Source: Zingiber officinale (lineage: Eukaryota > Streptophyta > Magnoliopsida > Zingiberales > Zingiberaceae). From it: a stretch of DNA of 64,000 bases. Shown here one piece after another: positions 24,318 through 34,369 of the stretch. Every line of letters starts with the position of its first letter. Within the stretch, counting starts at the first letter, position 1. Below the pieces are notes generated by a model, which saw only the letters and a list, made by a program, of their open reading frames with translations, had not been told where the DNA came from and searched no databases. A program made the translations under genes and the position numbers. The stretch is from NCBI RefSeq assembly GCF_018446385.1, contig NC_055996.1, forward strand, positions 132,418,532-132,482,531, written 5' to 3'.

Positions 24318-24672
24318 GATCGGTCTACAGACCGATCAGGAGTTTCCTGGATCGGTCCAGGGATCGATCAGGTTCATTTTGTACGCCAGGAAGCCTACTG
24401 ATCGTCTTCTGATCGGTCTACAGACCGATCAGGAGTTCCCTGATCGGGTCGGGGACCGATCAGGTCAGTCTGGTACACAGAGGGCTACTGATCGCCTTCT
24501 GATCGGTCTACAGACCGATCAGAAGGTTCCCTGATCGGTCCAGGGACCGATCAGAAGTCTACTGATCGTCTTCTGATCGGTCTACAGACCGATCAGGAGG
24601 TTCCTGGATCGGTCCAGGGACCGATCAGGAGGTTCCTGATATCTCCTGATCGGACAGCCGTCCGATCATTTC
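24318..24672 (+). repeat. Palindrome array upstream of the third ORF
   Basis: About eight GATCGGTC-(4-6 nt)-GACCGATC palindromes, mostly CTGATCGGTCTACAGACC or a close variant. The same palindrome type fills 17550-17945 and 27185-27575 in the LTRs. It ends about 155 bases before the third-ORF start codon and looks like a promoter or enhancer module copied from the LTR. Confidence 0.85.
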
Positions 24673-24825
24673 AACACCTGGACACCCATCTCCCTTAAAT
24701 CTTCCCGATCTTTTCTTTTCCCCTTTTCACGCGGAAGCCCTAGCCGACTTTTTCCTACACCTCCACTCTTCTCTTCTCTTTGCCCGGCGAAGCCCTAGCC
24801 AAAGCCCTATCCAAAAGACACTTCA

Positions 24826-26267
24826 ATGGCACCAAGGTAACACCATACTTCCCTAGAACTACTCACCTGGGCATTTCGGTTTCATTTCTCACCGTATCTG
24901 TGCTTTTTGTATTGGTGGCTCCGGTGCTCACTTACTTGCCCCATTGTATCACATTGTTAACCCTTAGGAAGAAACTAGTGGGTGAAGGAACCTCTAAGTC
25001 TAAGTCACCTGAGAAGTCGAAGTCTAAGGCTCCCTCCCGACCTCAACCATCTGTCTCCGGGAGATTTCCAAACCGCCAGTTTGAGGAAGCCTTTAGACAA
25101 AGAACCTTTAAATTACTCCCTTGTAGGTCTGTGGATCGAAAATTCATGGACGAATTTTGTCCAAGTGTGTCAGAAATCATTGCCTACTACAAACTTGATA
25201 CACTTGTCTATTTAGAACGAGATATCAATTATGAGTTAGTATCTGAGTTTTATAACAATCTTCATCAAACTAATGATGTAAGTTATAAAACAAAAGTTGC
25301 TAAGCAGACTCTTGATTTCAGTTTCTCAGCCTTCTTTGACTATCTAGGTTGCCGGAGGTGTTCCGGAAATGTCTTTTCGATATATCCTGACTTACCAGAC
25401 CCCTTACCTTCACCTTTTGATGTCACATCTGACTCTATTTATGAGTATTTCTTCAGACATCCTAGACCGGGTGGGCTAGATGAATTAGATGTTGATTTTC
25501 CTACTTTTGCAACCTTGAGATTATCTGCCCAAGATTACATCCTCTTTAAGATTGTCACAAACTGCCTTCTGCCAATCACATCTAAACCCTTGTCTGAAAT
25601 CCGACCATATCATTGTCTGATGCTTTATGGATTACGTCGGCGTCTCGACTTTGACATCATGTCCAGCATCTACTCTTCGATCATTTCCTATAGTGAGCCA
25701 AACAGCTTCACTGTTTATATGCCTTATGGGCATATCATTACAGATTGGCTCGAGACCCTTCAGATTGATGTCTCCAAGGGTAGAATAGTCAAGATGGTCA
25801 GGCAGGACTGCAAACTTGGGAAACGGGCATTTTCCAAGTCTGGCATCATAGGACAGGATGGGGACGTTCGGTGGAAGGATGGGAGAGCTCTAGGTGAGTT
25901 ACCACGGGGACCTCCACGACAGGTTACTGCTGCGCCTGTTGCTGCTCCTCCTGCTGCTGCTGCTGATGATGGAGAGGCAGATCCTGATCTGCACTGGCAG
26001 ATCGCCGAGCTGGAGAGTCGCATTGATTGGCATGATGAGCTGCTGGTTGCTGAGCTCCACGGGTTGCGCGTTCGGATTGACCAACGCTACGATGATCTAC
26101 GCAGTCAGCAGTTGGCGACACATCAGGCGATTATGGGATGGATGGCCAGATACCCACCTCCGCAGGATTTCCCAGGCTATCCATCCTCGAGTAGCGGCAT
26201 GCCACCTCAGGGACCCACTCCTCCCGTTGATGATGCTGATGCTCCTCATGATGAGGAGGCTGAGTGA
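24826..26267 (+). CDS. Third (env-position) ORF of the Sirevirus-like element, spliced
   Basis: The proposed first exon is only 11 nt (24826-24836, ATGGCACCAAG), encoding M-A-P-R with the Arg codon split. The intron runs 24837-24967 (GTAACA...CCCTTAG). Exon two runs 24968-26267, giving about 437 residues in all. Without splicing the reading stops at TAA straight after AAG. Exon two has a folded region (residues about 40-340) with CPSVSEIIAYY, ELVSEFYNNL and LSAQDYILFK motifs, resembling the plant-transposon-protein domain of retrotransposon extra ORFs. A Pro/Ala linker and a C-terminal coiled coil follow, then an acidic tail. I see no signal peptide or membrane segment in the spliced product, so an envelope role is not supported by sequence. 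The same layout occurs at 40809-42068. Confidence 0.75.
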
Positions 26268-26512
26268 TACACATTGTTCTATGATATCATTTTGATTATA
26301 TATGTTTTGGATATTGTTTGATGGATACTTATGTCTGACCTGGATACTTGCTGGTTTCATGCTGCTCATTTTCTTAGTTTTCTTTATGTTTCACTTTCTA
26401 TTGTCTATTAATTTGCTGTTCATATGCCATGTCTTTATGTCTCTTATTTCTTTATTACTATCTTATAATACACTTAGAGGGCATTCTAGGAGGATTGAGA
26501 AAAAGACAGTAT

Positions 26513-26766
26513 GGGTTAAAGGGGGAGTCCTTTAACGTTTTCTTTCCTAATTCGCACCTTTTCGATGTTTGACAAAGGGGGAGAAGATAACTAAGTTTAG
26601 AGATAAATGAAAGTTTGGCTTTAGGGGGAGGATCTTGATTCCCCTATCCTTACATGGTGTTGTATCTGTCTTAGGGGGAGGATCTTGATTCCCCTAAAAT
26701 TAGGGAAATATGAACATTTCTGATCTAAACTTAAATCGTGTTGTCAAACAACAAAAAGGGGGAGAT
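26513..26766 (+). promoter_or_regulatory. Multiple polypurine tracts before the 3' LTR
   Basis: AAAGGGGGAG-type tracts occur near 26518, 26577, 26622, 26673 and 26753. The last one, AAAAAGGGGGAGAT, touches the 3' LTR start and is the likely primer. Repeated tracts of this type are a known Sirevirus feature. The 26620-26697 pair is a direct repeat including GGATCTTGATTCCCCT. Confidence 0.85.
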
Positions 26767-28478
26767 TGTTAATACAGTCTGACCTGGCTATTGTTTTGAT
26801 GTTGACACTGATTTAAGTTTGTATTAGATATTAATTAAACTCAGACTAATTAATGATCAAGGTTGATCATGTGGAGAGGAAAAGTCCAAGCACGGACACT
26901 TGGCACGCGAAGTCGGAGAGGGCTCGGCAGCTCGTTCTCCGGACTAGGTCAGAGAGGTCTCGGTAGCTCGTTCTCTGGACCGGACGAAGTCGGAGAGGGC
27001 TCGATAGCTCGTTCTTCGGACTAGGTCAGAGAGGGCTCGGTAGCTCATTCTCTGGACCGGACGAAGTCGGAGAGGGCTCGATAGCTCGTTCTTCGGACTA
27101 GGTCAGAGAGGGCTCGGTAGCTCGTTCTCTGGACCAAGAAGACGTTAGGGTTTAGGGCTGGGAAGCTCTAAAACTAACACAGAGATATTGGATCGGTCTG
27201 TTGACCGATCCAGTGATACTTTGGTTGACTGGATCGGTCTGTCGACCGATCCAGTGATACCTGGGTCATCTGATCGGTCTCGTGACCGATCAATAACCAC
27301 ACAGAAGCAATCTGTGGATTATCTGATCGGTCTCGTGACCGATCAATAGCCACACAGAAACAATCTGTGGATTATCTTATCGGTCTCGTGACCGATCAGT
27401 AACCACACAGAAGTGATCTGTGGGCTATCTGATCGGGACCTAGACCGATCAGAAGGATGCGATGGGATTCAGAGTGATAGGGCTAATCGGTCCACAGACC
27501 GATCAGAATCATTCCAGACCGATCAGGGTATGTCCTGATCGGTCCGGAAGGCTATGGATCGGTCTGTTGACCGATCCACAACAATGTCATTTGTCTTCTG
27601 CTGTTTCTCTGCAATTTCTGATTCACCTGATCAAATCATCTGCTGTGAGATTTTTGAGTTACAGGTTTCAGGTGTCGTGCCAGTGCTTAATTTCAAATTA
27701 AGCTCCATCAGAAGAATAAGACTAAATGCTCTTTCTACTGTGTTTCGCTGCAAATGGTGCAATTGGAGCGTCAACGTTCACTGGCTGCGATCAGTTGGCA
27801 ACAGCTTGACTCTTGCTTATTGGTTCGAGCTCAGAGACACCAGTAAAGACCATGGATGGTATTGGTGTGAGTTCAGAGAACTAGATGAGGAGGAAGAGTG
27901 ATTGGCGACGCCTGAGTTGGTCGCAGTGATTCGATAGAGGTGACAGTGATTTGGCTTGGCTGAAGACAGTGAGAAAGCAGAATAAGAAGAAGACAGAAGA
28001 GAGGTTTGGTAAGATTTTTGAAACTCTCTGTCGACCGAAGCAAGGGTGCTGTGTTGTTGAGCTCTTGGCTGAGGAATCCCTTCTGTCTTTGCGTTCTGCT
28101 TCGTGGTTGTAAGTTTAATTGTTAATTTCTTTTGGCCACTGAACTCTGTAAGTCTTGTGCTTCATTTCAAATCTTTTCTGTGACTTTGTGGAGAGGTTAC
28201 TCCACCGAGAAGGAGAAATACTTAGTCGAAATTTGTCCGGGGTGTGATCTACCGAAAGATCAAGGGATCGTCCACCTTACGGACACGCCGAGGAGTAGGG
28301 GCAAGTTATCCCCGAACCTCGTGCATATTTGTGTAAGCTGTGTGTTGTGTTTCTTTCCTTGCATCAGTTTTCTTTTTGTTTATTTCCGCTGTGCTAACAA
28401 GCTTTTGTGAGGAATTGATTGAGTTTTTAGTGGAGGCTATTCACAACCCCCCTCTCTAGCCATCCGAAGGTCCTAACA
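26767..28478 (+). repeat. 3' LTR of the Sirevirus-like element
   Basis: Near-identical to 17130-18844 with scattered substitutions and small indels. A C run near the 3' end is 10 bases in the 5' LTR and shorter here. Followed by target duplicate CTTTG. Confidence 0.92.
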
Positions 28479-28483
28479 CTTTG

Positions 28484-29212
28484 GTCCCTGCAAGATACAT
28501 TAATCCCAAATATATCCTGCAACACAAAGTTAACACATAAAGCATAATATAAATGATAATGACAGTCTCCGGACTGTCCGAGTTTGACTTCGGGTTTCCA
28601 ATCGGAAACCCTAGGTCGACCCGACGCCTACTGTTCCCTCTGCGGGGAACGCGTCCTTACCTACTCCACTCAGGAGATTTACCTGATGTCAGTCCGGTCC
28701 TCCAGACCGACTGGACTTTCCGCCTAGGGTTACCACCCCCTAGAACTTAGGGTTACCGCCCCCTAGGGTTTTTCTCCACCTAGGGTTACCACCCCCTAGG
28801 ACCTAAGGTTGCCGCCCCTTAGGGTTTTCCTCCACCTAGGGTTACCGCCCCCTAGGACCTAAGGTTTCCCCCCCCCCCCCCCCCCTTAGGATTTTCCTTC
28901 CCCCCGGGTTCCCCCCCCCCAGGACCAAATGTTACCCCCCCCCCCCCCCCCCCCCTTAGTATTTTGCTTCACCTAGGGTTACCACCTCCTAGGACCTAAG
29001 GTTATCCCCCCCCCTTGGGATTTTCCTTCACCTAGGGTTACCACCCCCTAGGACCTAAGGTTACCCCCCTTAGGATTTTCCCTTGCCTAACCACAGTTAG
29101 GACTTTCCTGAAACCTTATTTAACCACGTTAGATGACAAGGAATCTTAACTTTAAATCCCTTTGCCATTATCAAAACTGAGGTTCGATCGTCGGATGCTT
29201 ACTGCACCAACA
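28484..29212 (-). repeat. Minus-strand Copia LTR, second half
   Basis: Continuation of 16454-17129. It holds tandem ACCTAGGGTTACCACCCCCT modules (28720-29100), with very long C runs at about 28868-28890 and 28935-28957, and a CCGGACTGTCCGAG palindrome near 28568, a type known from Sirevirus LTRs. Confidence 0.7.
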
Positions 29213-29588
29213 GGAGGCTCATCCAAGTCAAGAGTCGAGTTGCAACAAGAAGAAGAAGAAGCTAGGGTTTTCATTGTAATCTTATAAGATTCATTTGTAT
29301 TTTTGCTTCTTTCTTTCTCATTGTTGTATTGTGAGGTTGTAAGGCTTCTCCACCTTCGGTAGTTACCGAGAAGGAGTGTTTTTATAGTGGAGGGTGCGTG
29401 AGTGTGTGGATCCTTGGATTAGTCACCTCTTCTTGAGGTGGATACCAAGTAAATCCTAGTGTTAGCGTTGAGTATTGTTTCTTTGTATTTTTCGCTGCAC
29501 ATTATCTCAAGAAATAAGCAACGACGAGCACGTGATCGCGCCGAGCTATTCACCCCCCCCCCCCTTTATCTACATATTTGGTCCCAAC
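29213..29588 (+). repeat. Partial plus-strand Copia LTR (3' part)
   Basis: It ends GGTCCCAACA after a C-rich TTCACCCCCC block, as expected for the end of a plus-strand Copia LTR. It contains a TTCTCCACCTTCGG...GAGAAGGAG element like the one at 15090. Because the two pieces overlap in LTR position, they are not simply halves of one LTR. It adjoins the Gypsy gag at 29589. Confidence 0.55.
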
Positions 29589-29589
29589 A

Positions 29590-30672
29590 CCCATGGCCTA
29601 GGCCTTGGGGCTTGAACAACTGCCACCCACGGAACCAGTTGGGTATCCAGACCAGGACCGAAGGGTGGTCGGGCATCCCGAGTACGCGAAAGAAGCTGGG
29701 TCGGTGATTGAGGTGGCCTCTTTTCTAGTTTGTTGGTGGAAGTAGGCACCTTGTCTGCTTTTCTTCCAACAGCCTGAGCCTCTTCCATATTGATATAGCT
29801 GGAAACCTTCCCTAACATCTCGTCGAAGTTCTTTACGGGATCCCGAATGAGGTTGCGGAAGAACTCCCCCTCTACTAGTCTATGAGAGAAGGCACTCATC
29901 AGTATTTCAGAGGTGGCTGATAGAACGTCTTGAGCCACCTGATTGAAGCACTTGATATAACTTCGCAAGGGCTCGGCTAGCCCTTACTTAAGAGCGAAAA
30001 CGTAATGATTAATTTTCTGATATTTTCTGCTGCTGGCGAAATGATGTAGAAAGACAGTTTTGAAATCGTGGAAACAAATGATGGACCCGTTCGGCAACCC
30101 GTCAAACTATTTTTGTGCCGAGCCAGATAAGGTATTCAGGAACACCCAACACCTGATGGTGTCGCTATACTGATGCAACAGGGCGGCGTTCCTAAACTTA
30201 TGAAGGTGATCCTCTGGGTCCTGACTACCATCATATTCTCCAATAGCGGGAGGTCTGTATCCCTTGGGTAACTTTTCCCCAAGCACCCTTGTAGAGAAGG
30301 GTACTTGCTCCTCAGGATCCATTCTGAGCTCTTCCTTGAGGATTATAGCTTTGCCCTTCTTAGAATCCCTGGGCGGAGAGCTTTCCGCCTCAGAACCCTG
30401 CAGTTGCTCTTTCTTATTATATTCGCCCGGGACCTTGTGATGGTAATCGAGGCCTGGCTCTCGATAGAAGGTCGAGGGAAACACCTCCGGCTATTTTCTT
30501 TTGGACCCTCTGTCAGAAGCGTGGGTCGGCTCTTTAGAAATTGCCTGCATCTTGTATGGTTGAGAAGCGATGGTCTGTTTCTCGGAGGATGCCCACCTCT
30601 TGGCTTCCTTAGCTTGTATAGCTCGTACTCTCCTACCGTCATGGTTACGTTGATTTTACCGGTGTCCTCCAT
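29590..30672 (-). pseudogene. gag: Gag of the Tat Gypsy element, disrupted
   Basis: The minus-strand frame opens at ATG 30672 (MEDTGKINVTMTVGEYELYK). After a frameshift around 30490-30620 it continues through the Gypsy Retrotrans_gag domain: YDGSQDPEDHLHKFRNAALL, FASSRKYQ, RSYIKCFNQVAQ and EGEFFRNLIRDPVKNFDEML. In-frame stops lie at 30107-30109 (TAG at an expected Trp) and 29984-29986 (TAA at an expected Gln). The chain is cut at about 29590 by an LTR fragment, so the zinc knuckle and pol are lost. The domain wording is typical of Tat/Retand gag. Confidence 0.88.
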
Positions 30673-30867
30673 CTTTACGCTCTGAAGTAGGTGAAGAAAT
30701 TTCCTACAGATGATGCCAAATTGATCCTGTCCAAAATCTGAGTCAAACGAAGGTCGGATGAAGTGTCGATGACATTGATGGGGAGGAGACCTAGATGTTA
30801 CGGTTGCAAGGGCTTCAAAGAACAAGCCCCCCATGTGGTCCTAAAGGATTGTTAGGCCTACGTCGGC

Positions 30868-31751
30868 GGTATGAGAACTCTACACACAGTTAGACAAGCA
30901 CACAGAACATTAGAAACCAAGAACCAGGGAAAAAGTCCCCGGAGCAAGCCCTCCGACGCTTAAGTCAGATACTTTTTCCCCCAAAAGAACAGTATACGAA
31001 GAAAGAAGAAAAGTAGAAGACAAGTGTGCGAGTGAGCGTACCTACGCAAGGGAGAGGACGCCCCCTTTTATATGACAGTGTGTACCTTCTGGAGACTGAG
31101 CCCTGTCAGAGGGTGTTGGGTGTCAGGACTTGTCGAATGGTGGAGGACACGTGACCTTCTCCTATAGACTGGAGGAAGGTTCTATTTGCGGATGACCCCA
31201 ACCACTGGTATATTCCTTGACATGCAGCATATATTCTCTGACAGGTAGTTATGACTCCCTAACCTCTTGTCACGTAGCACCTCTATCTTGCCCGGGTACA
31301 ATCGAAATAGCTCGGGTCGATCTGCTGAGTGCTGATGAATAGACTGGATAGACAGAAGGGCGCGGCCAGAGTCCCTCTTGGCCGGCCTTTATGATTCAGA
31401 CCCGATCGAGAATGATAAGTCTGCTGACATAGGCTAGTTTGAAAACACCCGATCGGTAAAGCCAGGTCGGGCTTGGTGATCACACTTCTTGCAGCAGACC
31501 TGGTTTCCTGAACGATAGACCCCGCCCTGGCTTTATATGTCGGATGCCTTAGGGTGGTCCAACTCCGCATATTGACTGTCACATCTCCTTGACTTTTGAT
31601 TGTCACATCCCCTTGACTTCTGACTGTCACGTACTCTTGACTTCTGACTGTCACGTCCCCTTGACTTCTGTCTGTCACATCCCCTTGACTTCTGACTGTC
31701 TCGTTCTCTTGACTTCTAACGACCAGGCCCCACCCTTATGCACTCGTATCA
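30868..31751 (-). repeat. 5' LTR of the Tat Gypsy element
   Basis: It matches 9016-9976 and begins TGATACGAGTGC on the minus strand. A 24-bp tandem unit is present in about seven copies (31570-31720). Confidence 0.85.
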
Positions 31752-31754
31752 TAC

Positions 31755-31786
<32 letters not shown>

Positions 31787-31914
31787 CAACCCATTATGTA
31801 AACCCGCTTCCATTAATAAAAATTTGTAATTAATCTTAATTAGATCACTTAATGCGTTTATTCTATAATGACATACATGTAAATCCATTGAATAGCGAGA
31901 TAAAATCCAGCACA
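31752..31914 (-). mobile_element. Copia-like LTR, 5' part (copy A)
   Basis: Completes the LTR begun at 8690-9015. On the minus strand it starts TGTGCTGGATTTTATC at 31914, just after DUF247-like codons. Copy B has TGTGTCGGATTTTATC at 62621. Confidence 0.65.
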
Positions 31915-32860
31915 ATGCTCTCCCACCTAGTGATCACTGCAGAGCTCATTCCGATCTTGATCCATAAAGTTTCTCCAAGATTAATTTGAACTAGATTTAG
32001 AGGATGATTTGCTGCATACTGTGAATCACGGCGTTTCCCAAATTCTGTTGCAAATAAATGATGAAGTTATTGGGAAGAAGATTTGAGGAAGGTAAGAGGA
32101 AGTCGAGATGAAGAACAGGCAAGGTAGTTAAGATTCGTATTAAGTTGACGAGAGGAAATTAAGAAACTTCACAGGTCTCATCTGATCAAAACATTTTGCA
32201 ACAAAAGTTTTTTATAAATTCATCTCAGAATTCATCCCAGAAGTCTCAGAATTCGTCCCAGAATGTATTATTTTTTGTAGTGTTGATGAGAGGAAATTGA
32301 GAGAATTCACAGGTCTGATATGATCAAAACGAGTAAATTTGTTCTTCTATCCGCGAAAAATGATTAGTTTCCCAAACCTCTTTTTAGTTTTTAGTTTTAG
32401 TAAACTTTTTTTGAGTTTGTTGCAGACTTTGTATTGTGTTCTGCAATCGTGCCCGCATGTAATGATAAATTAGATTAAATTGTAATTATTAATATCGTGT
32501 ATCAAATATTATATAACACATGTGTTGCATGAACAATCATCTTGGCTTAGAATTTTGAGTGAAGTTTAAAGTTAATTACACTGACTAATTAATCTTAAAA
32601 ATCAACTAGGTCAATGATGTAATCCATTGAATATAATTTTCAATCACTTAAGACTTGAGTCAACTGAACAATTAACTTGGATAATATGAAAAAGGAAATA
32701 GATTTGGAAGATAGATAACTAATCCGTACGTCAAGTGATAAAAATTGAGTTAATTAGAAAAACGATTATTATGTTTTATGTTAGGATATCTCTTGTTCTT
32801 GTTGTTGAATAAGGAATAACAATTGATGCTTAACCTACTAAATTTATCCTATGAAGTTGT
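31915..32860 (-). pseudogene. DUF247 gene 5' end and upstream region, broken copy A
   Basis: On the minus strand, ATGAGCTCTGCAGTGATC (start near 31952) matches the first codons of the intact DUF247 gene (start 49162) as far as TGGGAGAGC. After that the LTR begins, so only about ten codons remain. The shared leader includes ATTAATTTCAACTAGA. Upstream sequence to about 32860 matches 62640-63570 closely. The gene body is missing. Confidence 0.65.
32196..32282. mobile_element. Short CACTA-end remnant
   Basis: It contains GAATTCGTCCCAGAATG and ends TTTTTTGTAGTG, like the CACTA terminus at 7020. It lies between two copies of a ~48-bp host segment (32145-32191 and 32283-32330). Copy B (62840-62890) has the host segment once and no insertion. 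Confidence 0.6.
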
Positions 32861-33089
32861 AATTACAGTATGCAAGTTAGTATTAATTTCTGTAGCCCTA
32901 TTAATTGTTTTTAACTAAACAAACTTTATGGACATCAAGGGATCGTTTTTTTGGTAGATTTTCTAAATTCTACTGAATTCCATTTTTTTTATACATAAAA
33001 TTCTTTTGTCTCTTGATAATTATATAGAGGTCTATTGCTAAGCAATAACTGTTTGTCTCTCATCCAATAATTCTTCTCTGATGTGTTGT

Positions 33090-33486
33090 TTCTTTTAAGG
33101 ATGCCATTCAAGATGCAAAAATCAGCACTGACATCCCCATATTCGCTTGCCCTATATGCTACAATCCTTTAATCAGCAAAGATGGTCCAGTCATAAGATT
33201 GTGAGTATTTATATTATTAGTTGCAATGTTTTTTTTTGTTTTTGTTTTCATGTTCTGTGTCAATTGCATACAGATGCTCCATTTGAACTTGGTGATTTAG
33301 TTTTGAATTTCATATGTAATATATACTTTAGCTTATTACAGGGCATCTCAATAATCTGGGTCCAATTTTGAATGCCATACTTGCAAGAAAGATTATCTCA
33401 GCAATGACATGTATCTTGATCTGACAGTGGCCGGTGGTTCCAAGGATTATACTGAAACTATGCCAGCTAGCAACTGAAATTTTTAG
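33090..33486 (+). pseudogene. Plastid methyltransferase-like gene fragment (At1g78140/At2g41040 type)
   Basis: Two exon remnants. Exon one (about 33100-33200) encodes ISTDIPIFACPICYNPLI and ends at a GTGAGT donor at 33201. Exon two (33342-33486) follows an ACAG acceptor and encodes FECHTCKKDYLSNDMYLDLT, then a TETMPAS-type tail before a GTATTA donor. The paired Cys motifs followed by YLDLT resemble the N-terminal zinc-binding part of the chloroplast UbiE-like methyltransferases. An in-frame TAA near the start of exon two and a one-base frameshift near its end show decay. The catalytic SAM domain is not present nearby. Confidence 0.55.
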
Positions 33487-34192
33487 GTATTACTTTTGTC
33501 TCAATTATTTGGGGTTTGGCTATTCAAAATTTGTGTTCATAGATTTAGACGCATTGGCTGTGGTTATATATGTCTGATGCAATCCTTTATATTTTCCATC
33601 CAGCCTTGGAACCAACAAGGCTGATTATCTAGTTTGTTTATTTTTTTAATAACAAAGATTAATTTAAATAAATGAAATTTTATATTTGAACTAGTCCAAG
33701 ATCAAGGGATGGGATGACTCAGCAAACCATGGTCGAGTACTTTCGACCGGCTAATATCAATTGGGTTAATAAATTGGGTTATGTTTGTGATTACAGTACT
33801 TTTTTTTATCATTCCTTTATATGTTAAAGTACATGTTTTTATCTATATTACCTTAGGCAGATAGTTCATGCTTTAATAGATCCGGTCATTACTGTCTCTG
33901 GAGTTCTATCTTCTTTTAGGGGTTAAGTTTATCTAGTTGAGCATTTGATGCCAATTTAGCTGATTTATTATACACTGTGTATGCATGTCATTGGTTTTGC
34001 AAATTTAATTCTGATTCTGTGATTTCTAGCTTCATGAAAAATGTATTGATAGGAAATTGTGCTGATATAATTTCACATCATGCTCACGTTGAGTCTGATA
34101 TGATTTTATATCAGGCCAATGTTAGTCTTTTTGACGATTCTTTGATTTTATATATTATCATCTATGAAAAAATGAAATAGATAATGAACATC

Positions 34193-34365
34193 ATATTTGA
34201 ACTTCTTACAATATCAGAAATCCATAGGAATTGAAATGAGTACAATTAGAGCTCTCTAGGTCCATTAGTGGGTTTTGACCGAAATCCACTGATGGACCTA
34301 GAGAGATCTGATTGCACTCATTTCAGTTCCAACAGATTTCTAAGATTACAAGAAATTCAAATATA
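34193..34365. repeat. Foldback hairpin, ~83-nt arms
   Basis: The left arm (34193-34277) and right arm (34282-34365) are near-perfect complements. Paired words include CTCTCTAGGTCCAT / ATGGACCTAGAGAG and GAAATGAGT / ACTCATTTC, with a loop of only a few bases. A transcript would fold into one long hairpin. It could be a MITE relic or a small-RNA precursor. The sequence outside the arms shows no coding potential. Confidence 0.8.
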
Positions 34366-34369
34366 CTAT

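Larger units (their letters stand above)
17130..28478 (+). mobile_element. Full-length Sirevirus-like Copia retrotransposon
   Basis: LTRs at 17130-18844 (1,715 bp) and 26767-28478 (1,712 bp) both start TGTTAATACAG and end CCTAACA. They are flanked by perfect 5-bp target duplications, CTTTG (17125-17129 and 28479-28483). Inside, in order: initiator-Met primer-binding site, gag, pol (protease, integrase, RT, RNase H), a third ORF, repeated polypurine tracts, 3' LTR. This order, the long gag, the extra ORF and the multiple AGGGGGAG tracts are hallmarks of the Sirevirus (SIRE/Maximus) lineage. The gag is open; pol has one nonsense codon and two frameshifts. The very similar LTRs indicate a fairly recent insertion. 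Confidence 0.95.
9016..31751 (-). mobile_element. Tat-lineage Gypsy retrotransposon, defective, hosting nested insertions
   Basis: Two direct repeats, 9016-9976 and 30868-31751, share their whole length apart from repeat-number differences. On the minus strand they begin TGATACG and so define LTRs. Just inside the left one, the minus strand reads TTGGGGGGAGGCTTG, a polypurine tract, so the element runs right to left: 5' LTR at 30868-31751, gag at about 30672-29590, 3' LTR at 9016-9976. An ORF in the opposite sense (10308-14299) lies before the 3' LTR, as known for some Tat elements. No pol survives. The interior is filled by several Copia insertions. Confidence 0.85.

Noticed and set aside
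24318-24672. Regular palindromes resembling a CRISPR array
   Set aside because: Plant retrotransposon context, palindromic units with no uniform unique spacers, and the same palindromes fill the LTRs.
24780-24960. Hydrophobic segment (SFLTVSVLFVLVAPVL) at the start of the long frame before exon two of the third ORF, suggesting a signal or membrane anchor
   Set aside because: It lies in the proposed intron, the frame has no ATG, and the homologous element lacks a counterpart. It is probably non-coding.
14389-29588. Reading 14389-15187 and 29213-29588 as the two halves of one LTR
   Set aside because: Both pieces contain the TTCTCC...GAGAAGGAG region, so they overlap in LTR position, and flanks TTTCT and CCCAT do not match as target duplicates.
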